This document shows positions 15,683 to 24,599 of a DNA stretch of 36,404 nt, piece after piece. Source of the DNA: Rhodobacterales bacterium HKCCSP123. GTDB taxonomy: Bacteria; Pseudomonadota; Alphaproteobacteria; Rhodobacterales; Rhodobacteraceae. Each line of letters opens with the position of its first letter. Position 1 is the first letter of the stretch. The notes under the pieces are model-generated. The model did no database searches, was not told the origin of the DNA, and was given only the letters and a program-made list of their open reading frames with translations. Made by a program: the position numbers and the translations under genes. The stretch covers positions 1 to 36,404 of the forward strand of contig WVSO01000029.1 in the NCBI GenBank assembly GCA_015689745.1, read 5' to 3'.

Positions 15683-17002
15683 ATGGGTCATGTCTTCCCC
15701 CGCCACACCCGCCAAATCCTGCCCGTCGCCGTCGGCGGCGAAGGGTGCTACCTGATCGATCACACCGGCAAACGGTATCTCGACGGATCGGGCGGCGCGG
15801 CGGTGTCGTGCTTGGGGCATGGAGACAAGGAGATCATCGACGCGATCAAGGCACAGCTCGACAAGGTGGCCTTCGCGCACACCGGTTTTCTGACCTCTGA
15901 ACCGGCGGAGGCCTTGGCCGATCTCTTAGTGGAACATGCCCCGGAGGGCATCGACCGGGTCTATTTCGTGTCGGGTGGCTCGGAGGCGACCGAGGCCGCG
16001 ATCAAACTCGCACGACAGTATTTCGTCGAAAGAGGCGAGCCGAACCGCGGCCGCCTGATCGCCCGCAAGCAAAGCTACCACGGCAACACCATCGGCGCGC
16101 TGAGCGCGGGCGGCAATGCTTGGCGCCGGGAGCAGTTCGGCCCACTGTTGCTCGACGTGAGCCATATCGAACCCTGTTACGAATACCGTAACCGGCGCGA
16201 CCAGGAGAGCGCGGAAGAATACGGGCTGCGCGCAGCGAACGCGCTTGAGGAGGAAATCCTGCGACTCGGCCCGGAGACTGTCATGGCCTTCATGGCGGAG
16301 CCGGTAGTGGGCGCCACAGCTGGCGCGGTGCCGCCTGCGCCTGGCTATTTCAAGCGCATCCGCGAGATTTGCGACAAATACGGCGTCCTTCTGATCCTTG
16401 ACGAGGTGATGTGCGGGATGGGCCGCACGGGCACGCTCTTCGCTTGCGAACAGGACGGCGTGGCGCCTGATATCGTCTGCATCGCCAAGGGCCTTGGTGC
16501 GGGCTACCAACCCGTGGGCGCGATGCTCTGCAGCGCCGAGATCTATGACGCCATCGCGGCCGGCTCTGGTTTTTTCCAGCACGGCCATACCTACATCGGC
16601 CATCCAGCCGCGACGGCGGCTGGCCTGGCGGTGGTGCATGCGATGCTCGACCGGGGGCTGATTCCGCGCGTAGCCGAACAGGGCGAAAAGCTCCATCAGC
16701 GCCTTATGGACCGGTTCAGCCAACATCCCCATGTGGGCGAACTACGCGGGCGGGGCCTCTTCCGGGGCATCGAACTGGTCGAAGACCGCGACACGAAGGC
16801 GCCCTTCGATCCCAGCATGGGCGTGGCCGCCAAGATCAAAAAGGCGGCCTTTGACGTGGGGCTGATCTGTTACCCGATGTCGGGCACGATCGACGGACGC
16901 ACAGGGGATCATATCCTTCTTGCTCCGCCCTTCATCATCGAGGACGCGCAGCTCGACGAATTGACCGACAAGCTCGACACCGCCCTCTCGGCCGCAATCT
17001 GA
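15683..17002 (+). CDS. Class III aminotransferase, aspartate aminotransferase family
   Basis: The protein has 439 residues, typical for omega-amino acid, diamine or beta-alanine aminotransferases. It opens with PRHTRQILPVAVGGEGCYL, the pattern of the group annotated as aspartate aminotransferase family protein. PLP contacts are SGGSEATEAAIKLAR (97-111), SYHGNTIG, Asp240 in LILDEVMCGMGRTG and Schiff-base Lys269 in IAKGLGAGY. It follows gabT by 68 bases with its own AAGGA site. It is clearly different in sequence from the first aminotransferase, so it probably acts on a different step, for example an amine or diamine before the omega-amino acid. The donor and acceptor cannot be told from the sequence. 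Confidence 0.88.
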   Translation: MGHVFPRHTRQILPVAVGGEGCYLIDHTGKRYLDGSGGAAVSCLGHGDKEIIDAIKAQLDKVAFAHTGFLTSEPAEALADLLVEHAPEGIDRVYFVSGGSEATEAAIKLARQYFVERGEPNRGRLIARKQSYHGNTIGALSAGGNAWRREQFGPLLLDVSHIEPCYEYRNRRDQESAEEYGLRAANALEEEILRLGPETVMAFMAEPVVGATAGAVPPAPGYFKRIREICDKYGVLLILDEVMCGMGRTGTLFACEQDGVAPDIVCIAKGLGAGYQPVGAMLCSAEIYDAIAAGSGFFQHGHTYIGHPAATAAGLAVVHAMLDRGLIPRVAEQGEKLHQRLMDRFSQHPHVGELRGRGLFRGIELVEDRDTKAPFDPSMGVAAKIKKAAFDVGLICYPMSGTIDGRTGDHILLAPPFIIEDAQLDELTDKLDTALSAAI

Positions 17003-17009
17003 GGACGAC

Positions 17010-18644
17010 ATGGACGCTGCTTCAGACAACACCCGCGACGTCATGCGATACGCCACGTTCGCAGGCATGATTGTGCTGTCGCTTGTCTCGCTGATCGGCC
17101 TCTTCTGGAACGCATGGTTCCTGATCCCGCTTGCCATCGGGCTTTGGCTGTCAGCGGTCGGAGTTTACGACGTGACCCAGCGCAGCCACTCAATCCTGCG
17201 GAACTACCCGATTCTGGGGCATATGCGGTTCCTCTTCGAAGGCATCCGTCCCGAAATCCGGCAATACCTGATCGAAAGCGACCAAGACGAGGAGCCGTTC
17301 AGCCGCGAAAAACGCTCAATCATCTATCAGCGCGCCAAAGGCGTGGAGGACAAACGCCCCTTCGGCACGCGTCATCGGGTCTATGACGCGGGATATGAAT
17401 GGATCACCCATTCGGTGGTCCCGAACCACATCGAGAATCATGATTTTCGCATCCGTATCGGCGGGCCCGCTTGCCTGCAGCCCTATGACTGCTCGCTCTA
17501 TAATATATCCGCCATGTCCTTCGGAGCGTTGTCGGCCAATGCGATCCTGGCGCTCAACAAGGGCGCACGGAAGGGTAACTTCTGCCATGACACCGGCGAG
17601 GGCAGCATCAGCCGCTATCACCGGGAGGGTGGCGGCGATCTGATCTGGGAGTTGGGCTCAGGCTATTTCGGGGCGCGCACTGAGGACGGGCGGTTCGACC
17701 CTGTGAGATTCCGCGATCAGGCTGCCGACCCGCAGGTGAAGCTAATCGAGTTGAAGCTCAGCCAGGGCGCTAAGCCGGGCCATGGGGGCATGTTGCCGGC
17801 GGCCAAGATCTCGCCCGAGATCGCCGAGGCGCGGGGCGTTCCGATGGGGGTCGATTGCATCTCGCCCGCGTCACATCCGGAATTTTCAACCCCGCTCGGG
17901 CTGATGGAATTCATCGGCAAGCTGCGGGATGGCGCGGGCGGCAAGCCCGTAGGCTTCAAGCTGTGCATCGGACACCGTCGGGAATTCATGTGCATCGTCA
18001 AGGCCATGCTGAAAACGGGCATTGTACCCGATTTCATCGTGATCGATGGCAAGGAGGGCGGCACCGGCGCCGCGCCCCTCGAGTTTGCGAACCACATGGG
18101 CATGCCCCTGGTCGAGGGGCTAACCTTCGCGCACAACACACTTCGCGGCGCCGGGTTGCGCGACCAAATCAAGATCGGTGCTTCGGGCAAGATCGTGACG
18201 GCCTTCGACATCGCGAAAATCCTAGCGTTGGGGGCGGATTGGGCGAACTCCGCGCGCGGGTTCATGTTCTCGCTCGGCTGTATCCATGCGCAGGCCTGCC
18301 ACACGAACCACTGCCCCGTGGGCGTTGCCACGCAAGACAAGCTGCGCCAGCGAGCGCTCGACGTAGGTGACAAATCCGAACGGGTCTACCGCTTCCACAA
18401 GAACACGCTCAAGGCGGTGGCCGAATTGACTGGCGCGGCGGGGCTCAAACATCCGACGGAGTTCCTGCCCCACCACCTGATCATGCGCGAAAGCGACCGG
18501 GACATGGTGACGGGCGAGGAGGTCTACCCTTACCTCCCCACGGGCTTTCTATTGAACGACGATCCAAACGAGCGCGATCCTTTCGGCTACCGAATGAGGT
18601 GGGCGCGGTCGCGCGCCGAAAGCTTCGCGCCGTTCAACGTCTGA
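17010..18644 (+). CDS. Membrane-anchored FMN-binding glutamate synthase family protein
   Basis: The protein has 544 residues. Two hydrophobic helices (about 15-52) are followed by the FMN/glutamate-synthase barrel. Seen are YNISAMSFGALSANAI, SQGAKPGHGG, the FMN-site DGKEGGTGAAP (346-356) and the Fe-S motif Cys424-x5-Cys430-x4-Cys435 (GCIHAQACHTNHCPVGVATQ). The glutaminase domain of real GltB is absent, as is a GltD partner. Stand-alone proteins like this are widespread with unknown reactions; a relative, MgsC, makes gamma-glutamylmethylamide-type products in methylotrophs. Seven bases separate it from the aminotransferase gene, so the two are co-translated. It may oxidise or reduce an amino/imino intermediate, or recapture ammonia as glutamate. 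Confidence 0.87.
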   Translation: MDAASDNTRDVMRYATFAGMIVLSLVSLIGLFWNAWFLIPLAIGLWLSAVGVYDVTQRSHSILRNYPILGHMRFLFEGIRPEIRQYLIESDQDEEPFSREKRSIIYQRAKGVEDKRPFGTRHRVYDAGYEWITHSVVPNHIENHDFRIRIGGPACLQPYDCSLYNISAMSFGALSANAILALNKGARKGNFCHDTGEGSISRYHREGGGDLIWELGSGYFGARTEDGRFDPVRFRDQAADPQVKLIELKLSQGAKPGHGGMLPAAKISPEIAEARGVPMGVDCISPASHPEFSTPLGLMEFIGKLRDGAGGKPVGFKLCIGHRREFMCIVKAMLKTGIVPDFIVIDGKEGGTGAAPLEFANHMGMPLVEGLTFAHNTLRGAGLRDQIKIGASGKIVTAFDIAKILALGADWANSARGFMFSLGCIHAQACHTNHCPVGVATQDKLRQRALDVGDKSERVYRFHKNTLKAVAELTGAAGLKHPTEFLPHHLIMRESDRDMVTGEEVYPYLPTGFLLNDDPNERDPFGYRMRWARSRAESFAPFNV

Positions 18645-18659
18645 TAGGAGCTGCGGCAC

Positions 18660-19211
18660 ATGAGCCTGAAACCCCTCGACCCCGCGACCTGGCCGCCCGA
18701 AATCTCGGATATGGCAGGCGGCTATGCCGGGCGGCTCAACGTCTATCGCACAATCGCGCACCACCCCGCACTATTGCGAGCGATAGATACGCTGCGCGAG
18801 CATATCGTGAACCAGACGGCGCTCGGACCCCACCTGTCGGAAGTGGCGATCCTGCGCGCCGGGCACCGGCTCGCCTCCAGCTACGAATGGGATCAGCACA
18901 TCCTGCGCGCCCGGGCGCGGGGGTTGAGCGACGCGCGTATTGCTTCGCTCAAGGGCCCTGTCGAAAAGATGGCTCCAGAGGACGTTGTGATCGCGACGGC
19001 GGTCGATGAGCTTTTCGATGCGCGCATGATGTCGCCCGCCAGTGCTGCCACTTTGGAGCGGCTTGTAGGCCGCCAGGGCGTCTTCGACCTAATCGCCACG
19101 GTCGGGTATTATTCCATCCTCGGCTACACACTCAAAAGTTTCGACGTGCCGCAGGACGACGATGTCACCGCCGCCCTCGTGGAGACACCGCTTGAGCCTC
19201 CGCCCAGATAG
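18660..19211 (+). CDS. Carboxymuconolactone decarboxylase family protein
   Basis: The protein has 183 residues and is all-helical. The centre EVAILRAGHRLASSYEWDQH, followed by ARARGLSDARIASLKG, is the hallmark of the CMD/AhpD-like fold in the form without a CxxC pair. The family covers gamma-carboxymuconolactone decarboxylase and AhpD, but most members have no assigned reaction. The absence of CxxC argues against a peroxidase. AGGAG sits before the ATG, 15 bases after the FMN protein gene. The gene is inside the aminotransferase operon, so a role in the same catabolic route is likely, not ring cleavage, since no aromatic genes are present. Function unknown. Confidence 0.82.
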   Translation: MSLKPLDPATWPPEISDMAGGYAGRLNVYRTIAHHPALLRAIDTLREHIVNQTALGPHLSEVAILRAGHRLASSYEWDQHILRARARGLSDARIASLKGPVEKMAPEDVVIATAVDELFDARMMSPASAATLERLVGRQGVFDLIATVGYYSILGYTLKSFDVPQDDDVTAALVETPLEPPPR

Positions 19212-19220
19212 GCGAAGTCC

Positions 19221-19243
19221 GGCGGGCCACGTCCAAGCCCGCC
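19221..19243 (+). other. 7-bp hairpin between CMD-family and dehydrogenase genes
   Basis: GGCGGGC (19221-19227) pairs with GCCCGCC (19237-19243) around nine bases. It begins 10 bases past the CMD stop. No T-run follows, so it is more likely an mRNA-stability element than a terminator. Confidence 0.4.
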
Positions 19244-19279
19244 CGCCATTTCCAACATGCAACTTCAAGAGAGACAGCT

Positions 19280-20758
19280 ATGCTGAAAACACTGACCAAT
19301 CTGCGCGATATGCTGTCGGATCCGAGCCTTCTGGAAAACCGGGCCTACGTGGCCGGGGCATGGGTCAATGCGGGCTCTGGCAAGACTTTCGCGGTGGCGA
19401 ACCCGGCTCGGGGAGACGTGATCGCGGAAGTGGCCGATCTGTCCCGCGCCGAGGTCGCGGGCGCCATCGAGGCTGCCTTCACCGCGCAAAAGGCCTGGGC
19501 CGCTCGCACCAGCAAGGACCGCGCCGCCATCCTGCGCCGCTGGTACGATCTGATGGTCGCACATGCCGACGACCTCGGCGCGATCCTGACCGCCGAACAA
19601 GGCAAGCCTCTGGCGGAGGCCAAGGGCGAAATACTCTACGGTGCGTCCTTCATCGAATGGTTCGCCGAAGAGGCCAAGCGCGTCTACGGCGAGACGATCC
19701 CCGGCCACCAGCCCGACAAGCGGATCACCGTCATCAAGCAGCCCATTGGCGTCGCGGCGTCGATCACACCGTGGAATTTCCCAAACGCGATGATCGCGCG
19801 CAAGGTGGCCCCGGCCCTTGCGGCGGGCTGCGCGATGGTCGCGCGGCCTGCCAAGGAAACGCCGCTGTCGGCCCTTGCAATGGCGGTTCTGGCCGAACGC
19901 GCGGGCGTGCCTGCGGGGGTCTTTTCCGTCGTAACCTCCGCGAGCGCGTCGGAGATCGGCAAGGAATTTTGCGAGAACCCGCGCGTGCGCAAACTGACCT
20001 TCACGGGCTCCACCGAGGTGGGCCGCATCCTCTTGCGCCAGGCTGCTGATCAGATCTTGAAATGCTCTATGGAGCTTGGCGGCAACGCGCCCTTCATCGT
20101 CTTCGACGACGCCGATCTGGATTCCGCCGTTGAAGGTGCCATCATCTCCAAATACCGCAACAACGGCCAAACTTGTGTCTGTGCGAACCGACTTTACGTC
20201 CAGTCGGGTGTCTATGACGCCTTTGCCGAAAAGCTCGCCGCGGCGGTGGGAACTATGAAGGTTGGAGATGGCTTCGACGATAGCAGCCAGCTTGGGCCGC
20301 TGATCAACCCATCCGCCGTCGAAAAGGTCGAAGAACACATCGCCGACGCCAAGGCACGCGGCGGCACGATACTGACGGGCGGCGCGCGCCACAGCCTCGG
20401 CGGCACCTTCTTCGAGCCGACCATAATCACGGGCGCCACGCCGGACATGGCATTTGCTAAGGAGGAAACCTTCGGCCCTTTAGCACCGCTCTTCCGCTTC
20501 GAGACCGTGGAGGACGTGATCGAGATGGCCAACGACACGATCTTCGGACTGGCCGCTTATTTCTACGCACGCGACCTCAGCCGCGTGACCAAGGTGCAGG
20601 AGGCACTGGAATACGGGATGGTCGGCGTCAACACCGGCCTGATCTCGACCGAGGTCGCCCCTTTCGGCGGCGTAAAACAATCGGGCCTGGGCCGCGAGGG
20701 CAGCCATCATGGCTTGGATGAGTTTCTCGAAATGAAGTACATCTGTACGTCCATCTGA
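19280..20758 (+). CDS. gabD: NAD(P)-dependent succinate-semialdehyde dehydrogenase type ALDH
   Basis: The protein has 492 residues and is a full-length aldehyde dehydrogenase of the GabD group. PWNFPNAMIARKVAPALAAG is the nucleotide-binding entry, FTGSTEVGR the Rossmann turn, Glu265 (MELGGNAP) the general base and Cys299 (NNGQTCVCANR) the nucleophile. The C-terminal VAPFGGVKQSGLGREG also fits GabD. The usual Lys in the VLKPA motif is Arg189 here (VARPAKETPLSA), which could affect cofactor choice. It would oxidise succinate or glutarate semialdehyde from the aminotransferase to the dicarboxylate. Last gene of the rightward operon; a candidate terminator follows. Confidence 0.9.
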   Translation: MLKTLTNLRDMLSDPSLLENRAYVAGAWVNAGSGKTFAVANPARGDVIAEVADLSRAEVAGAIEAAFTAQKAWAARTSKDRAAILRRWYDLMVAHADDLGAILTAEQGKPLAEAKGEILYGASFIEWFAEEAKRVYGETIPGHQPDKRITVIKQPIGVAASITPWNFPNAMIARKVAPALAAGCAMVARPAKETPLSALAMAVLAERAGVPAGVFSVVTSASASEIGKEFCENPRVRKLTFTGSTEVGRILLRQAADQILKCSMELGGNAPFIVFDDADLDSAVEGAIISKYRNNGQTCVCANRLYVQSGVYDAFAEKLAAAVGTMKVGDGFDDSSQLGPLINPSAVEKVEEHIADAKARGGTILTGGARHSLGGTFFEPTIITGATPDMAFAKEETFGPLAPLFRFETVEDVIEMANDTIFGLAAYFYARDLSRVTKVQEALEYGMVGVNTGLISTEVAPFGGVKQSGLGREGSHHGLDEFLEMKYICTSI

Positions 20759-20770
20759 AAGGTCGGCTCC

Positions 20771-20800
20771 GGCGCGTCGGGCGACACCGCGCCTTCCTTG
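20771..20800 (+). terminator. Candidate terminator of the aminotransferase-dehydrogenase operon
   Basis: GGCGCG (20771-20776) pairs with CGCGCC (20788-20793), followed by TTCCTTG. It lies 12 bases past the dehydrogenase stop. The T-run is interrupted, so efficiency is uncertain. Confidence 0.4.
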
Positions 20801-21755
20801 ACCTGAATGGCAGGCGACCCGCGCGCGGCGGCCGGCCTTGTTTCTTCGCTCAGGTTGTTCCTGTGCCCTGCGCGACCTGCACTTGAGCGCGGCAGCGGCA
20901 AGGCGGCTCGTCACAACGACTATCCGGACCGACACAGCCAGGGCCAGTGCCAAAAAAGAAACGTCGCGCCGGCCGGGCGTTCGGAAGGCCAAACCAGCCC
21001 GCGTTTACTCCTCTTCTGGGGCATTCTTCTCTTCCCCATCCGGCTCGAGACTCGCCCGCATCCAGGGGCTGGTTTCCCGGATCGACAATTATACCGTGGA
21101 GCGCAATCCCGGCATGGCGCATCAGTTTATTACCAAGCCGCTGCACGCGCATGACTATGACAGCCTGTTCGCGCCCCATTCCCGCACGGCGATCCGAGTT
21201 GCGGCCCTACAGGATCTTGCTCAACGGAGCGGCGGATCATGGCAAGTGCCGCCTGCGGCTCGGAGGTCGACGCGCCCGAACCCGTGGGGTTAAACACGCT
21301 CCAACAAAGAGGGCCAGCGCGAGGCTGGCCCAAAGTACGGCAAGGGAAGAGATGCCATTACCGAAGGGTGTATTAAGGCTACGGCCTCCCTGAGCGATTC
21401 GACAAGCGCGCTATTCGTCGTCATGGGACTGCCCGGGTGGTAACTTGCTCAACTTTCGGCATGAACTCAACAGACCTGCTAGCGGCTATTGGTCTTCTCT
21501 GAGAAGATGGCAAGCCCTAGCCTCATTCTTTTAGGCCCCCTGACATGGCCATCAGAGCGTTGAGCAAAGGCATTCGTCCAAGAAGGCGCTTGCTATTTTG
21601 TTTAATTACAGAATGGAAACGCCTTTCAGACAATAAATTAAGTAACGGGAAGGTTGGCTGCGGCTAGCCCTATGAAGCTCAGCAGTATGCTCCGTCGACT
21701 TTCTTCTGTCCTCCTGCCAACGTAGCTAGGCCATTATGCAAGGGATTGGGGTCCG
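20801..21755. other. About 950 bases without a supportable gene
   Basis: Frames of 100-150 codons exist near 20807-21393, but their translations are Arg/Ser/Pro-rich and differ in every frame without family features. From about 21400 the sequence is less GC-rich and has stop codons in all frames. It could be a decayed gene or insertion, or a non-coding RNA region, given the terminator-like hairpin at 21311-21331. The amidase promoter must lie at its right end, but no clear -35/-10 pair is seen. Confidence 0.4.
21311..21331 (-). terminator. Terminator-like hairpin in a gene-free region
   Basis: GGGCCAGC (21311-21318) pairs perfectly with GCTGGCCC (21324-21331) around a five-base loop. Read on the minus strand it is followed by TCTTTGTT, as in a Rho-independent terminator. 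No minus-strand gene is seen immediately upstream, so it may end a small RNA or be a relic. Confidence 0.4.
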
Positions 21756-23159
21756 ATGACGGAGATTTGGGACGCTACCGCAAGCCAGATTGCGGACGAG
21801 GTGCGATCACGACGCCTTTCTGCCGTCGAGGTCGCCGAAGCACACCTTGACCGGCTCGCCCGCGTGAACCCTGCCGTCAACGCCGTGGTTCAGGAGTTTC
21901 CCGAGGAAGCACTTGAGGCCGCCGGTCAGGTCGATGCGGCGATCGCACGGGGCGAAGATCCGGGTCCGCTCTGCGGTGTGCCGGTAACGATCAAAGTCAA
22001 CGTCGATCAGAAAGGCCACGCCACCACGAACGGATTGCGGCTGCAGGAAGGGCTTATTGCAACCGATGACAGCCCGGTGGTCTCGAACATCCGGAAGGCC
22101 GGCGGGGTTATCGTGGGGCGCACCAATACACCTGCCTTCTCACTTCGCTGGTTCACCAAGAACGGCCTGCATGGTCAAACGCTGAACCCCCGAAACATAG
22201 ATATTACTCCCGGAGGCTCGTCTGGAGGCGCGGCGGCCGCCGTTGCTTCAGGTATCTGTGCCATCGGGCATGGAACGGATATCGCGGGATCGATCCGCTA
22301 TCCGGCCTACGCATGCGGTCTGCATGGGCTTCGTCCGACACCCGGGCGCATTCCGGCTTATAATTCCAGCGCGCCCGACCGCTTCATCGGTGCGCAGCTG
22401 ATGGCCGTCTCGGGACCGATTGCACGCAGCATGGCCGATCTTGACACCGCTTTTGCCGCGATGACTGCGCCCGATCCGAGGGACCCTTTGCATGTGCCGG
22501 TAGCACTTCGTGATGCGGACTTCCCGAAGCGTGTGGCGTTAACGCTGTCACCCGACGGAATGGAAGTGGCTGACGATGTGCGTGCGGCCCTTCTCGATGC
22601 AGCGGAGCGCCTGCGCGGCGCGGGCTGGATTGTCGAGGAACAGGAATGCCCACCGATGCGACGCGCGGCTGACATCAATGCCTGTCTCTGGATGGCGGAA
22701 ACGCAGTTCGGTGCAGGCGAGGCAGTAGCTCGCGAGGGCGAGGCGGACGCTGAATTCGTCTTCGACCGGATGACCGAAGATGCCGGCAAGGTGGGATTTA
22801 CGTCACTCATGGAGGCGCTCCAGGCACGCCTGGGCCTTGCACGCCAGTGGGACCTGTTTCTGCGGGATTTCCAGGTCGTCCTCTGCCCCGTATCCGGGGA
22901 GCTACCCTTCGACCAGCAGCTCGATGTCAGTTCTGAGGCTGCCTTTGCCCGAGTCTATGAAGCGCAGCTGACCCAACGGGCGATCCCTGCAATCGGCGTA
23001 CCGGCTCTCGCAGTGGCGACGGGCCAAGCGAAGGGTCGACCTGTCGGCGTCCAACTGATCGGGCCCCGATATCGGGAGGACATACTGCTAGCTGCAGGTA
23101 GCGACATCGAAGCAGCTGGGGACCTGCCCCGCGTTGCCACACCAATGTGGATACCATGA
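21756..23159 (+). CDS. Amidase (amidase-signature family)
   Basis: The protein has 467 residues, the usual length. The Ser-cisSer-Lys triad is complete: Lys80 (CGVPVTIKVNVD), Ser155 (TPGGSSGGAAAAVASG) and Ser179 (HGTDIAGSIRYPA). Enzymes of this family hydrolyse amides such as indoleacetamide, nicotinamide or acyl-amino compounds, or form part of GatCAB. Lack of gatB/gatC neighbours and the IRYPA variation argue for a catabolic or salvage amidase. It stands alone, with about 1 kb upstream free of genes and lrgB convergent downstream. Only a weak GGGGT ribosome site precedes the ATG. Substrate unknown. Confidence 0.9.
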   Translation: MTEIWDATASQIADEVRSRRLSAVEVAEAHLDRLARVNPAVNAVVQEFPEEALEAAGQVDAAIARGEDPGPLCGVPVTIKVNVDQKGHATTNGLRLQEGLIATDDSPVVSNIRKAGGVIVGRTNTPAFSLRWFTKNGLHGQTLNPRNIDITPGGSSGGAAAAVASGICAIGHGTDIAGSIRYPAYACGLHGLRPTPGRIPAYNSSAPDRFIGAQLMAVSGPIARSMADLDTAFAAMTAPDPRDPLHVPVALRDADFPKRVALTLSPDGMEVADDVRAALLDAAERLRGAGWIVEEQECPPMRRAADINACLWMAETQFGAGEAVAREGEADAEFVFDRMTEDAGKVGFTSLMEALQARLGLARQWDLFLRDFQVVLCPVSGELPFDQQLDVSSEAAFARVYEAQLTQRAIPAIGVPALAVATGQAKGRPVGVQLIGPRYREDILLAAGSDIEAAGDLPRVATPMWIP

Positions 23160-23228
23160 TGGCCGGCTCCGGGTGGCCGGCGTGAACATAAGTTACCTGC
23201 GAGGAAGCATTTAGCGCCGGATCAACTT

Positions 23229-23277
23229 ATGGCGGTTCATTCGTTTATTTCTTTTTGCTCATTTTAGAGTCCGCCAT
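23229..23277. repeat. Inverted repeat flanking an AT-rich segment
   Basis: ATGGCGG (23229-23235) and CCGCCAT (23271-23277) are perfect inverted copies around 35 AT-rich bases, between the convergent amidase and lrgB genes. It may be a bidirectional terminator-like structure; the long loop makes this weak. Confidence 0.25.
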
Positions 23278-23364
23278 GGTCCACTTCAATCGCATTGAAA
23301 CCCATGACCCGGACAAGCAGTAGCATAAATCGAGCCGTACTCGGTCCCGCGATCGGCACAGAGC

Positions 23365-24081
23365 TCACATGAGCCACCTGACTAGGGCGGGCACGATCAT
23401 GCTGGTCAGCAGCGCGTTCAGCGCCATCGCGATCCCGGCATAGGCGCCAGCGACCTCGTTGACCTGGAAGGCGCGCGCCGTTCCGATCCCGTGTGCGGCG
23501 AGGCCGACCGCGAAGCCGCGCGCCCGCCAGTCGCGGATGCGGAGGAGCGTCATCAGCGGCGTCACCGTTACTGCACCGATGATGCCCGTCAGGATCACCA
23601 GCACCGCGGTGAGCGTCGGGATGCCGCCGATCGCCTCGGACACGCCGAGCGCCACCGGCGCGGTCGTGGATTTCGGTCCGAGCGAGAGGATGACCTCGGC
23701 CGACAGCCCGAAGACGCGGGCCATGAGGATCGCCGAGCCCGCAGCGACGACCGACCCGGCGAGCAAGGCGAAGAGGATGGGCGCCACCGAGCGCCGGATC
23801 ATCTCGCGATTGTCCCAGAGCGGCAGGGCCAGCGCCACGGTCGCGGGGCCGAGCAGGAAATGGATGAACTGCGCGCCGTCGAAATAGGTATCATAAGTCG
23901 TCCCGCTCAGCCACAGAACGGGCGCGATCAGCAGGACCGATATCAGCACCGGGTTGGCCCAGGGCGGATAGCCGAGGCTGCGCGCCGCCCTGTCCGACAG
24001 AAGATAGGCGAGCAGCGTTGCCGTCAGCCACAGGAGCGGCGTGGCGGACAGGTAGCTCCAGAGGCTCTCAACACCGGTCAT
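23365..24081 (-). CDS. lrgB: LrgB family membrane protein
   Basis: The protein has 238 residues from the ATG at 24081. The open frame extends further back but overlaps lrgA. It is entirely hydrophobic apart from short loops. Family marks are NPVLISVLLIAPVLWLSGTTYDTYFDGAQFIHFLLGP split over two helices, LGPKSTTAPVALGVSEAIGG and the end motif GLAAHGIGTARAFQ. LrgAB is a two-part inner-membrane system first described as an antiholin and later linked to pyruvate uptake. The start codon overlaps the lrgA stop by four bases (ATGA), so translation is coupled. Confidence 0.93.
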   Translation of the reverse strand: MTGVESLWSYLSATPLLWLTATLLAYLLSDRAARSLGYPPWANPVLISVLLIAPVLWLSGTTYDTYFDGAQFIHFLLGPATVALALPLWDNREMIRRSVAPILFALLAGSVVAAGSAILMARVFGLSAEVILSLGPKSTTAPVALGVSEAIGGIPTLTAVLVILTGIIGAVTVTPLMTLLRIRDWRARGFAVGLAAHGIGTARAFQVNEVAGAYAGIAMALNALLTSMIVPALVRWLM

Positions 24082-24431
24082 GGCTCGCGTCCTTCGGTCA
24101 GTCGACGCACGGCAAGGAAGGTGCCGACTGCGGCCAACATCGCGAGCAGGGTCGAGGCGACCAGGATCACGAGCAGTGCTGCCCAGTCTTCGGACAAAAC
24201 ATCGAGATTGCCGATCACCCCGACGCCTGCGGGCACGAACATGAGCGACAGGTGGGCAAGGATGACGTGCACCGTCGGCCTCAGCGTCTGCGCGATAAAG
24301 GGTCGGACCGTCAGGGCGGCAAGCAGCAGCGCGAGCCCCAGCACGGGCCCAGGGATGGGCAGCCCTAAGCCACGGGCCGCCACCTCCCCGATCAGCTGGC
24401 ATGTCAGGAGAAGCGCGAGGGTCGGGAGCAT
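24078..24431 (-). CDS. lrgA: LrgA/CidA family holin-like membrane protein
   Basis: The protein has 117 residues from the ATG at 24431; the frame is open further upstream but that part is not family-like. There are four predicted helices: LPTLALLLTCQLIGEVAAR, then LPIPGPVLGLALLLAAL, a segment with HLSLMFVPAGVGVIG, and a last helix. The PIPGPVLG and LSLMFVPAGVG motifs are diagnostic of CidA/LrgA. It acts with LrgB in the inner membrane. It lies 222 bases after the ompA-like gene stop, with a hairpin in between, so it may have its own promoter. Confidence 0.9.
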   Translation of the reverse strand: MLPTLALLLTCQLIGEVAARGLGLPIPGPVLGLALLLAALTVRPFIAQTLRPTVHVILAHLSLMFVPAGVGVIGNLDVLSEDWAALLVILVASTLLAMLAAVGTFLAVRRLTEGREP

Positions 24432-24599
24432 GGCGGAGGTCCTTGACGGCGTATGTTCCCCCATTCTGGCACCCGTATTATATCCGCATGCAAGGGGCGT
24501 CGCGGATGGGCTGTCATCAAAGCCTGCCCTGCCACGCCCTGCCCCACCGCATCCATCCAGGTGCAGAACTTTGCTAGGGCTCGCGCGCCCATGCTCCCC

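Noticed and set aside
20838-21393. Two plus-strand frames of about 150 codons
   Set aside because: They overlap each other, are Arg/Ser/Pro-rich, lack ribosome sites and show no recognisable domain.
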